Positions 5,906 to 12,909 of a DNA stretch of 32,694 bases are shown piece after piece; the stretch's first letter is position 1, and each line of letters begins with the position of its first letter. Location: positions 1 to 32,694 of the forward strand of contig CBDUQN010000027.1 of the NCBI GenBank assembly GCA_965369375.1. The letters are read 5' to 3'. The translations under genes were made by a program, and so were the position numbers. This DNA is from CBDUQN01 sp965369375 (GTDB lineage: Bacteria > Krumholzibacteriota > Krumholzibacteriia > Krumholzibacteriales > Krumholzibacteriaceae). The notes beneath the pieces were generated by a model. That model searched no databases. It was not told the origin of the DNA and worked only from the letters and a program-made list of their open reading frames with translations.

Positions 5906-8860
5906 CTACTCTATGACGATCTCATCGGCGAATATCCACGCCTTGCGGCCCGCGCCCTTGTGCCAGTCGGGGCAGATTCCTCTATTCTTCGCCTTGATCC
6001 TCACGTACCGCGCGTCGCGATCGACGCCGCGAACGGTGAACTCCTTTACAATCGCACCCTCCTGCCTCTCCGGAACATTGTTTCGCACAACGGCCACGAC
6101 ACTGAACTCTACGCGATCGTCCGAGATAGAATACTCTACCTCAACCGGCATGAATATCCAAGAGTTCTGATCCTGCAGAAAACCGGTCGAGATCCGTCGC
6201 ACGACCTCGAGTCCCCCGAGATCGACGACCGCATCGAGGTCAACCCCCTGGTAGCCCTGCCATGCTCCCGTCCTGAAATCCCTGGAGCCCCTGATATAAT
6301 CGACGAGCGCCACATCACCACCCCCCGTGTACATCGGACTGTAGGGCGCACCGAGCTCGATGCTCCGCCGCTTCGGGGCGCGTGTAAATTCGGATGTCAC
6401 GACGAGACTCGCGGGCAATCCCTCCTTGACGGCGAACGCATTGATCACCACCGACCGTCCGACCCTGAACGGCCCGGTATACGGCATCGAGCCGACGATC
6501 GCTTCGCTCCCGCCGGTGGAATAGAAGATCTTCGCCCCGTCGGTCACAGACGCGAGGGTGACTTCGGTCGAGCCGAAGAAGGATCGTTCCCCCGAAACGA
6601 CGTACGGCACGGGGAGGATCGGGTGATCCGTTATCGCGCTGACCGGTATGGCGTCCTCACCGCTTCCCCAGGCACGATTCGGCACGGGGCCCATTTCGAA
6701 TACGAGCCTGCCGCCGCCCATGATGGCGCCATGCTCGATGTATGACCTCTCGTAGGGCTTCCCGTTCAGCCTGGCCGACTGGATATAGATGTTCTTATCG
6801 GATACTTTGTTCGCCGTCACGATAAAGCGCCTGCCGTTTCCGACATCTATCGACGCTTCCGGAAAGAGGGGCGTGCCGATAACATACATCGTCTGTCCGG
6901 GAGTGACGGGATAGAAGCCGAGGGCGCTCAAAACATACCAGGCCGACATCTGCCCACAGTCCTCGTTGCCGCAGAGGCCGGCCGGCGCCGCCCGGTAGAG
7001 CTCGTCCATGATCCGCCTTACCCGCTCTTGGGTCTTCCACGGCCTGTTCGCATAGCTGTAGAGGTATGCCATGTGATGGCTCGGTTCGTTCCCGTGGGCA
7101 TACTGCCCGATGAGGCCCGTGATATCGGCCTGGTTCCTCCCCGTCGTCGCGGACCCTGCGGCAAAGAGCGAATCGAGCCGCAGGGCAAACGTCGAGGCGC
7201 CGCCCATGAGCTCGATCAGGCCCCGTATGTCCTGGGGAACGTAGAAGCTGTACTGCCAGGAGTTCGCCTCGGTATAGTGGAAGTTGACCTCCGCCGGGTC
7301 GAACGGCTCCACCCACCTCCCGTTCATCTTCGCCCGCATGAATCCGGTTGAAGGATCGAAGATGTTTTTATAGTACTGAGCCCGCTCGATGTATCGCCGG
7401 TAATCATCCCGCCTTCCCAGCTCCCGGGCCACCTGCGCGATGCACCAGTCGTCGTACGCGTACTCGAGGGTCTTCGATACCGATTCCGCCTCTTTATCCC
7501 CCGGAATGTATCCGTACGCTCTATAGAACTCGAGACCCCGGTAATCGCGCTCGGCGCTGTGCTTCATCGCCTCGAACGCCGTGGCAACATCGAATCCTCT
7601 CATTCCCTTTATGAATGCATCCGCAATTACCGCAGCGGCGTGGTAGCCGATCATGCATTCCGTCTCGTTCGCGGCAAGCTCCCATATGGGCAGCGCGCCT
7701 CCCTGCTCGTACTGCGCTATGAATGTTTTGATGAAATCGACCGTTCTTTCGGGCTCGATTATGGTGAAGAGAGGATGCGCGGCGCGGTAGGTATCCCAGA
7801 GGGAAAACACGGTATAGTATTCGTAATCCTTCGCCTCGTGTATCTCGAGATCACGCCCACGGTACCGGTGGTCTACATCCATGAAGAGATTCGGGGCGAG
7901 CATCGTGTGATAGAGGGATGTGTAGAAAATGGTTCGCCGGTCTTTCGATCCGCCCTTTATGACTATCTTGGAAAGTGCCTCGTTCCACTCCCTGTCCGCC
8001 CGCTTCCGAACCGTTTCGAAATCCCAGCCGGGGATCTCCGAGTCGAGGTTCCGCCGCGCGCCCTCCACATCAACCGCGGATATGCCGACCTTTACCAGGA
8101 TCTCGTCGCGTCTGCCCGTCTCGAAGGTAACGTAGCCTTTTACATTTGTGCCGGACGCCTCATCGGCGTCTCTGCGTATCTTGTCGTCGACGGCCAGACC
8201 ATACGAATCGAACGGCCTGGAGAACTTCGCAACGAAGTAGAGGTGCTGATCCTTCGCCCAGGCGGCCGATCTCCTGAATCCTTCGATCTCCGTTTCGCTT
8301 ACGACCCTGATGAAAGATTCGGTGACCGGGTCGCGATGTTCGAGGTCGATGATTACATTCGCCTTTTTGCTCTTCGGAAAGGTGTACCTGTGCAGTCCCG
8401 CCCGCTTTGTCACCGTGAGCTCGACGGTGATCCGGTAGTCATCGAGGAAAACCCTGTAATAGCCGGGCGAGGCCTCCTCTTTCTTATGCCTGAATCTCGA
8501 GCAATAGCCCGAGCCGGGATTGTCCGCGCCGCCGCTCGTCAACCGAACCGTACCGACCGTCGGCATGACGAGGATATCGCCGTAATCGGAGCACCCCGTT
8601 CCGCTGAGATGCGTGTGACTGAAACCGAATACAACGTTATCCGAAAAGTGATACGCGGAACAGCCGTCCCAGCCGGTCAGCCGCGTATCGGGGCTCAGCT
8701 GCACCATTCCGAACGGGAGACACGCTCCGGGGTACGTATGCCCGTGACCGCCCGTGCCGATGAACGGATCGACTGGCCTCGTGTATTCAGAGCGGTCCCC
8801 GGAACAGGCGGAGACGGCGGCGAGCGCAATGAGGAGCAATGTTGTAGCGAATCTTATCAT
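5906..8860 (-). CDS. GH92 alpha-mannosidase lipoprotein
   Basis: This 984-residue protein has a lipoprotein signal ending at Cys19 (VSAC). The GH92 signature starts straight after it: RPVDPFIGTGGHGHTYPGA, then PFGMVQLSPDT and GFSHTHLSGTGC. Later come GNEPSHHMAYLY and, near residue 630, GNEDCGQMSAWYVLSALG, blocks conserved around the calcium-dependent active site. Known members are exo-acting alpha-mannosidases that trim N-glycans or yeast-type mannans. After the catalytic part (to about 740) comes a chitobiase-C-terminal-like sandwich (about 745-835, VTDGAKIFYSTGG) and an F5/8-type-C-like carbohydrate-binding domain (about 840-984). As a lipoprotein it acts at the cell surface or in the periplasm. 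It is followed by the symporter and preceded by a GH2 mannosidase, all on one strand. Confidence 0.93.
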   Translation of the reverse strand: MIRFATTLLLIALAAVSACSGDRSEYTRPVDPFIGTGGHGHTYPGACLPFGMVQLSPDTRLTGWDGCSAYHFSDNVVFGFSHTHLSGTGCSDYGDILVMPTVGTVRLTSGGADNPGSGYCSRFRHKKEEASPGYYRVFLDDYRITVELTVTKRAGLHRYTFPKSKKANVIIDLEHRDPVTESFIRVVSETEIEGFRRSAAWAKDQHLYFVAKFSRPFDSYGLAVDDKIRRDADEASGTNVKGYVTFETGRRDEILVKVGISAVDVEGARRNLDSEIPGWDFETVRKRADREWNEALSKIVIKGGSKDRRTIFYTSLYHTMLAPNLFMDVDHRYRGRDLEIHEAKDYEYYTVFSLWDTYRAAHPLFTIIEPERTVDFIKTFIAQYEQGGALPIWELAANETECMIGYHAAAVIADAFIKGMRGFDVATAFEAMKHSAERDYRGLEFYRAYGYIPGDKEAESVSKTLEYAYDDWCIAQVARELGRRDDYRRYIERAQYYKNIFDPSTGFMRAKMNGRWVEPFDPAEVNFHYTEANSWQYSFYVPQDIRGLIELMGGASTFALRLDSLFAAGSATTGRNQADITGLIGQYAHGNEPSHHMAYLYSYANRPWKTQERVRRIMDELYRAAPAGLCGNEDCGQMSAWYVLSALGFYPVTPGQTMYVIGTPLFPEASIDVGNGRRFIVTANKVSDKNIYIQSARLNGKPYERSYIEHGAIMGGGRLVFEMGPVPNRAWGSGEDAIPVSAITDHPILPVPYVVSGERSFFGSTEVTLASVTDGAKIFYSTGGSEAIVGSMPYTGPFRVGRSVVINAFAVKEGLPASLVVTSEFTRAPKRRSIELGAPYSPMYTGGGDVALVDYIRGSRDFRTGAWQGYQGVDLDAVVDLGGLEVVRRISTGFLQDQNSWIFMPVEVEYSISDDRVEFSVVAVVRNNVPERQEGAIVKEFTVRGVDRDARYVRIKAKNRGICPDWHKGAGRKAWIFADEIVIE

Positions 8861-9074
8861 GATGCCTACTCGTTATTTATTGTACAACCAGGCTTCCGCT
8901 TTGTTCATGGCTTCATTGGCCGATTGTGCGCGGCCGACGTGAGACCATCCCGCATATGAAACCTACACATCCTTGGAAATCTGATCCCACTTCACTAGTT
9001 TCCCGCTTCGCCGGGAGGACCATGAACCGGGCACGGTTTACTCATCTCCGTCATCCTTTCTGTTAATCTTCGCA
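8861..9074 (-). other. spacer between the two mannosidase genes
   Basis: This 214-base gap lies between the end of the GH2 gene and the start of the GH92 gene. The only structure I see is a weak five-pair dyad near 9001-9016 (TCCCG/CGGGA) with no T-run. A moderate GAGTAGG lies before the GH92 start. No convincing gene or promoter is visible. Confidence 0.4.
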
Positions 9075-11666
9075 TCAGTAGATGTCGGCGAGGGACTTGA
9101 CAGAAATTCTCTCGCCGATACCATCCGGCGTCGCATCCGTTACAAGCTCTATTTCTACCGTATCCCCCGGCAGGATGTCAAAATAGTTATCGGTGAAATA
9201 GCCGTTACCGCCTTTGAGTGTTAAAAAGCAATTCTTCGCGAGAACATCGGATGAAAGCTCGATGCGGTAGCGCTGTCCCGCGCGCGCGATCGTCTTCTTT
9301 ATGACGGCCTCTGGAAGATCGAGCCCTTTGGGCGTCGCGAAGTAGAGCAGGTTTCGCGAAAGGAGCTCACCGCCGCTCCAAAGTTCCGCGGACAGAACGA
9401 TCCTCGTCCTGTCCATCCCCTGCAGGAAGCCTCCCGATTCGGCCCGAAACCAGCGTTCGCTCGAACCGGGGGGAATCCGCGCACTGATTGTTCTCTGCAG
9501 TAGAACATTCCCGCTGAAATCGACGAGCTCGAGACGCAGCGAGCCGGCCACCGGACGCGGCAGGTCGGATACGACAAAGACATCTATCGTATCGCCGGTC
9601 ATGACAGGCGAAACGAGCACGTCACTGTATGCCTTCTTCACATGGTAATGGAGCGCCTTCCAGTTGCCGAAGTAATCGATGCTCGACCAGGAGGCGACGG
9701 GCCAGCAGTCGTTGAGCTGCCAGTACAGCGTTCCCATGCAATACGGCCGGTTCCTCCGGTGCGCCTCGATACCGGTTCGTACGCCGATAGCCTGCAGCAG
9801 CTGGCTCACGTAGAGAAACGATTCGAAATCTTCAGGAATGCGGTAATAGCGTTCCATGTAGGTTTTGATAAGCCGGTTGCCTCTCGGGTGCTTCTGGTGG
9901 GCACGCATCGCTTCGGATTCGAGATCCCTGTCTTGCGCAGCGGTGAAGCTCTCGATCGTTTCCAGCCGCGGGAACGACTGGAAACCGAATTCGCTCATGA
10001 ATCGGGGCACTTTTGCTTCCAGCACCTCGAACGGCTCCTCGTCGTGCCATACCCCCCAGTAATGCGCGTCACCCTCGCGAAGGCTCAGCGGATCTGCGCG
10101 CCCGTATTTCGGAGAGGAGGGCCAATACGGTCTCCCATAGTCGTGCTCCTCGACAATTTCAGGGAGCAGCTCATGAAAGAGCGCTTCGTAGTTTTTCCAG
10201 ATCTCCGCTCGCTCCTGTTTCGAATAGCCGGTCTGCCAGCCCCAATTGTGCCACGCTTCATCCACTTCGTTGTTCCCGCACCAGAGGGCGATACATGGAT
10301 GGTTACGCAGACGTCTCACGTTATCGATCGCCTCACGGCGCACATTATCGAGAAACGCCTCATCGCCGGGATACATCGCGCATGCGAACATGAAGTCCTG
10401 CCAAACGAGAATGCCCCGTTCGTCGCACAGATCGTAGAAGAGATCGCTCTCGTACACGCCCCCTCCCCACACGCGAAGCATATTCATGCCCGCGTCCACG
10501 GCGCTCTGCATCACCGATTCGTACCGTTCGCGTGTAACGCGGGGGATGAAGCTGTCCTGCGGGATGTAGTTTGCGCCCTTCATGAACACCGGAACGCCGT
10601 TCAGCGTAAAGTAGAATGTTTCTCCCTCCGTGTCTTTCTCCGTAACGAGTGCGAGGGTTCTGATACCGATGCGTTCGCGGACGCGATCGACCATCGCTCC
10701 GCCGACCCGTACCTCGCCGATCAACTCATAGAGGTGCTGTGTCCCAAGCCCGTTCGTCCACCAGAGTTTCGGATCGGGTATTGCAAACGCCAGCTCGACG
10801 ACATTTATACCCTTGCGCAGGCGCACGTCCCTGCTTGAGAGCCGCATCATTCCATCCTGTGATAGAATCGATATCGATGCATGCCGCTCACCGGTCGAAT
10901 CGGGTGTTCTCCGTTCACCTTTCGAATCGATTGCCCCCCGTTTCCCGGTCGATTCGATCTCGAAGACTGCGGTGAATTCCGCACTTTCATCGCTCACATC
11001 ATCCTGAATCAGATGCAGGCTCACTATCCTCACGCCATCCCAGGCGGTAAGATGCACCCGACGCCATATGCCCGTTGTCACGAACCTCGGTCCCCAGTCC
11101 CAGCCGTAATGATACCCCGCCTTTCTCGTGAAGACCTTAGGGCCGCCAGGCAACTCGATTCCCGACGTCTTCTGAATTCGCTTTTCGACCTTTACGGGGG
11201 AATGAAAATAGAGCAGCAGGCTGTTTTCACCCTCATGAATGAGCCAGCCGCAATCTATCCGCCACTCACGAAACATGTTATTCGCCGAAAGGACGAGTGA
11301 GTCATTGAGATAGACATCGGCGTAGGTGTCGAGCCCCGCGAAGCAGAGCTCCACATTCTCTCTCTGCGCCATTTCCTTCCCGACGGAAAAAGAGACCCTG
11401 TATTCCCAGCCGGTCTCCTCGATCCACTGGAGCGCTTCTTCGTTGCTTCGATAAAATGGATCATCGATGAGACCGTTGCCGAGCAGATCGGTATGAACGC
11501 ATCCCGGCACGTCCGCCGCGTGCCAGACCCCTTCTCCCGCCCGGCGGAACTCCCAGTCACCGGTCAATTCGATTGAGGCTTTCCCCGAAGGTTTTTCTTC
11601 ACAGGCAGTTATAATGGCGGCTAGTATCATCAGCGCGCATGCAATCAAGATCCCGGCCCGCTTCAT
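9075..11666 (-). CDS. GH2 beta-mannosidase lipoprotein
   Basis: I choose ATG 11666, because AGGAG lies seven bases upstream and the product then starts with a clean lipoprotein signal (lipobox ITAC, Cys22); an earlier in-frame start at 11726 would bury it. The 863-residue protein has the GH2 order: sugar-binding domain (LTGDWEFRRAG, DVPGCVHTDLL), beta-sandwich, TIM barrel. The acid/base is Glu467 in WCGNNEVDEAW and the likely nucleophile is Glu559 in FMSEFGFQSFP. VPGCVHTDLL and QLNDCWPVASWSS fit beta-mannosidase better than beta-galactosidase. It would release terminal beta-mannose at the cell envelope. The sandwich domain contains a triple nine-residue repeat at 10875-10955. It is the first gene of the mannoside locus. 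Confidence 0.93.
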   Translation of the reverse strand: MKRAGILIACALMILAAIITACEEKPSGKASIELTGDWEFRRAGEGVWHAADVPGCVHTDLLGNGLIDDPFYRSNEEALQWIEETGWEYRVSFSVGKEMAQRENVELCFAGLDTYADVYLNDSLVLSANNMFREWRIDCGWLIHEGENSLLLYFHSPVKVEKRIQKTSGIELPGGPKVFTRKAGYHYGWDWGPRFVTTGIWRRVHLTAWDGVRIVSLHLIQDDVSDESAEFTAVFEIESTGKRGAIDSKGERRTPDSTGERHASISILSQDGMMRLSSRDVRLRKGINVVELAFAIPDPKLWWTNGLGTQHLYELIGEVRVGGAMVDRVRERIGIRTLALVTEKDTEGETFYFTLNGVPVFMKGANYIPQDSFIPRVTRERYESVMQSAVDAGMNMLRVWGGGVYESDLFYDLCDERGILVWQDFMFACAMYPGDEAFLDNVRREAIDNVRRLRNHPCIALWCGNNEVDEAWHNWGWQTGYSKQERAEIWKNYEALFHELLPEIVEEHDYGRPYWPSSPKYGRADPLSLREGDAHYWGVWHDEEPFEVLEAKVPRFMSEFGFQSFPRLETIESFTAAQDRDLESEAMRAHQKHPRGNRLIKTYMERYYRIPEDFESFLYVSQLLQAIGVRTGIEAHRRNRPYCMGTLYWQLNDCWPVASWSSIDYFGNWKALHYHVKKAYSDVLVSPVMTGDTIDVFVVSDLPRPVAGSLRLELVDFSGNVLLQRTISARIPPGSSERWFRAESGGFLQGMDRTRIVLSAELWSGGELLSRNLLYFATPKGLDLPEAVIKKTIARAGQRYRIELSSDVLAKNCFLTLKGGNGYFTDNYFDILPGDTVEIELVTDATPDGIGERISVKSLADIY
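10875..10955 (-). repeat. three tandem 27-bp units inside the GH2 gene
   Basis: Read on the coding strand, the protein runs ESTGKRGAI, DSKGERRTP, DSTGERHAS: three in-frame nine-residue units with the pattern [DE]-S-x-G-[EK]-R. It lies in the beta-sandwich part before the barrel and probably extends a surface loop. The frame is kept because the period is a multiple of three. Confidence 0.75.
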
Positions 11667-11729
11667 GCCGTATCTCCTAATTTGATAAAGAAATACCTGC
11701 CGCATCGCAACTCGCGAGGCATGCAAGCA

Positions 11730-11816
11730 TAAGGATACCGTATATTAGGTATAATATAGGTATAATTAACTATTTACATCAGGAATTGTTTTATGGTATA
11801 ATATCATTACAATTAG
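11730..11816 (+). promoter_or_regulatory. AT-rich divergent promoter region
   Basis: A good plus-strand sigma70-like promoter is present: TTTACA 11773-11778, an 18-base spacer, TATAAT 11797-11802, giving a start near 11809. Upstream, AGGTATAAT occurs twice about ten bases apart and is partly echoed at 11795. The GH2 operon is read away from here on the other strand, but I see no equally clear promoter for it. The repeated GGTATAAT elements may be operator or promoter copies. Confidence 0.6.
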
Positions 11817-12115
11817 GTGTATCGAGGATACACGGTGTTCTTTGACAACTGTGTGCTGAACAACGAGCACGATTGGCCTGATATCTTAATGCACGCTTCC
11901 GGGGCAATGGATCCAACGCCGTCGGAAGGGAAGATATTTATCGCTGATCCGGAAACCGATACCGCCATGCTCGCCTGGCGAGTAGAAAGGTAGCTCGAAA
12001 GGAGGTGATGACTAGAGAAATTCGTGCTTTGGAATACTCAGCACCACGCTGATTCCTTTTTTGGAAGAGGTAGTTTGATTTAGCTAGCTAAGTACCACCA
12101 ACAGGAGAATTCACA
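11809..12115 (+). ncRNA. structured 5' leader, candidate cis-regulatory RNA
   Basis: The expected transcript has about 300 bases before the next gene and several dyads: a 7-pair hairpin with GAG loop at 11817-11833, a 5-pair hairpin at 11853-11870, a nested structure at 11881-11937 (ATATCTT/AAGATAT outside, CTTCCG/CGGAAG inside), a 5-pair hairpin at 11970-11982, and a 5-pair hairpin at 12024-12044. CGAG at 11979 can instead pair with CTCG at 11994. A 12-base Shine-Dalgarno-like run lies at 11998-12009. It matches no riboswitch class I know. A competing reading is a small gene at 11835-11993. Confidence 0.35.
11835..11993 (+). other. possible 52-codon ORF inside the leader
   Basis: GTG 11835, with GAGG seven bases upstream, opens a frame of 52 codons ending at TAG 11991-11993. 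Its codon third positions lean to G/C (about 60 percent by my count), consistent with coding but not decisive. The product is acidic and shows no signal peptide or motif. The GAGG lies in the loop and 3' arm of the first hairpin. Either a small gene, or a structured leader, or both. Confidence 0.25.
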
Positions 12116-12679
12116 ATGAAGAAGGTTTTACTACTCGCAGTTGCGTTGATGATGTTCGCAAGTGCCGCCCATGCCGGATGGCTGGATATTTTTACCAATA
12201 ACACGCATGATGCATGGTGTGCCTATCCGCCTCCAGTACAGTTCTTGCCGGTCCATGTATACATGTTCGCGCGGCCGCCCGCAGAAGGATTCAGGGCGAC
12301 CGAGTGCAAGATCACCATACCGGATCCGTGCGCTTCGATCGTTAGCGTCGTATACCATCCGTCTATGAACCTTCCATTCGGCGATTGGGCTACGGGAATG
12401 AGTCTGAGCTTCTCGTCCTGCCAGACCGCTGACTGGGTGCTATGCGCCGATCTAAACGTCCTGTCACTCGACTGTGCGTGGGCCGATAGCTGTCAGGTAA
12501 TCGTGCTGAGCGAGAGGAACGACTCCGGATTCCTCGGCTTCGCAACCTGCGAGACCGGCTTCCCGCCGGAAGCCGCCGGACACCAGTACGATGTCTATCT
12601 GAACTGTGACCCGTGCCCGGATATCGTCGCGACGGAAGAGACGAGCTGGGGAGCCATCAAGAATCTCTACAGCGAATAA
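12116..12679 (+). CDS. secreted cysteine-rich protein, function unknown
   Basis: The 187-residue product has a clear signal peptide (basic MKK, hydrophobic core, cleavage after AHA, about residue 20). The mature part holds many cysteines spread in pairs, so it is probably disulfide-bonded outside the cytoplasm. The C-terminus reads EETSWGAIKNLYSE after a CDPCPD linker; a short conserved-looking tail of this type could be a sorting or anchoring signal, but that is inference. AGGAG lies nine bases before the ATG. It appears to be a single-gene unit: it has its own promoter far upstream, a long leader and a strong terminator right behind. I do not recognise a family. Confidence 0.75.
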   Translation: MKKVLLLAVALMMFASAAHAGWLDIFTNNTHDAWCAYPPPVQFLPVHVYMFARPPAEGFRATECKITIPDPCASIVSVVYHPSMNLPFGDWATGMSLSFSSCQTADWVLCADLNVLSLDCAWADSCQVIVLSERNDSGFLGFATCETGFPPEAAGHQYDVYLNCDPCPDIVATEETSWGAIKNLYSE

Positions 12680-12709
12680 TCACTATAGTACGCGGTTAGA
12701 GTGATTTCA

Positions 12710-12740
12710 GGGGCCTTTTCATTGGAGAAGGCCCCTTTCT
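12710..12740 (+). terminator. intrinsic terminator after the Cys-rich gene
   Basis: An 11-pair stem (12710-12720 with 12725-12735, one G-U pair) has the loop ATTG and is followed by TTTCTTAT. It starts about 30 bases after the stop codon of the 187-residue protein. Confidence 0.88.
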
Positions 12741-12909
12741 TATAATAGGTATAAACACTCATTAGTGGTCACGGCCGGGAACTTCTCGCGCGGAACCGCG
12801 TATCTACTTATATGAAAATAAGTTGAATTCGATCGAATGAGGCATTAGACTATAGTGATGAGTATTTCGGAAATGCAGTATCTTCCTGCATTTCAAATCT
12901 GAAGAGGGT
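12741..12909 (+). promoter_or_regulatory. upstream region of the 831-residue gene
   Basis: A TATAGT at 12851-12856 could be a -10 element; the -35 is weak (TTCGAT, 17 bases away). From a start near 12863, the RNA would begin almost at once with a perfect 9-pair hairpin, GAAATGCAG 12870-12878 with CTGCATTTC 12886-12894 and a seven-base loop. GAAGAGGG then precedes the ATG. Confidence 0.4.

Noticed and set aside
7559..8959. 466-codon plus-strand frame opposite the GH92 gene
   Set aside because: It is the antisense of a clearly conserved enzyme, with no family features of its own; GC-rich codon bias makes such frames common.
9642..10838. 398-codon frame antisense to the GH2 gene
   Set aside because: Shadow of the mannosidase; the catalytic motifs are on the other strand.
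11817..11993. 59-codon frame from GTG 11817
   Set aside because: This GTG begins inside a hairpin and has no RBS; the shorter start at 11835 is the only one with a possible one.
11809..12115. c-di-GMP (GEMM) riboswitch in the leader
   Set aside because: The conserved core around GACGCAAAGC is missing; no other known class could be matched by eye.
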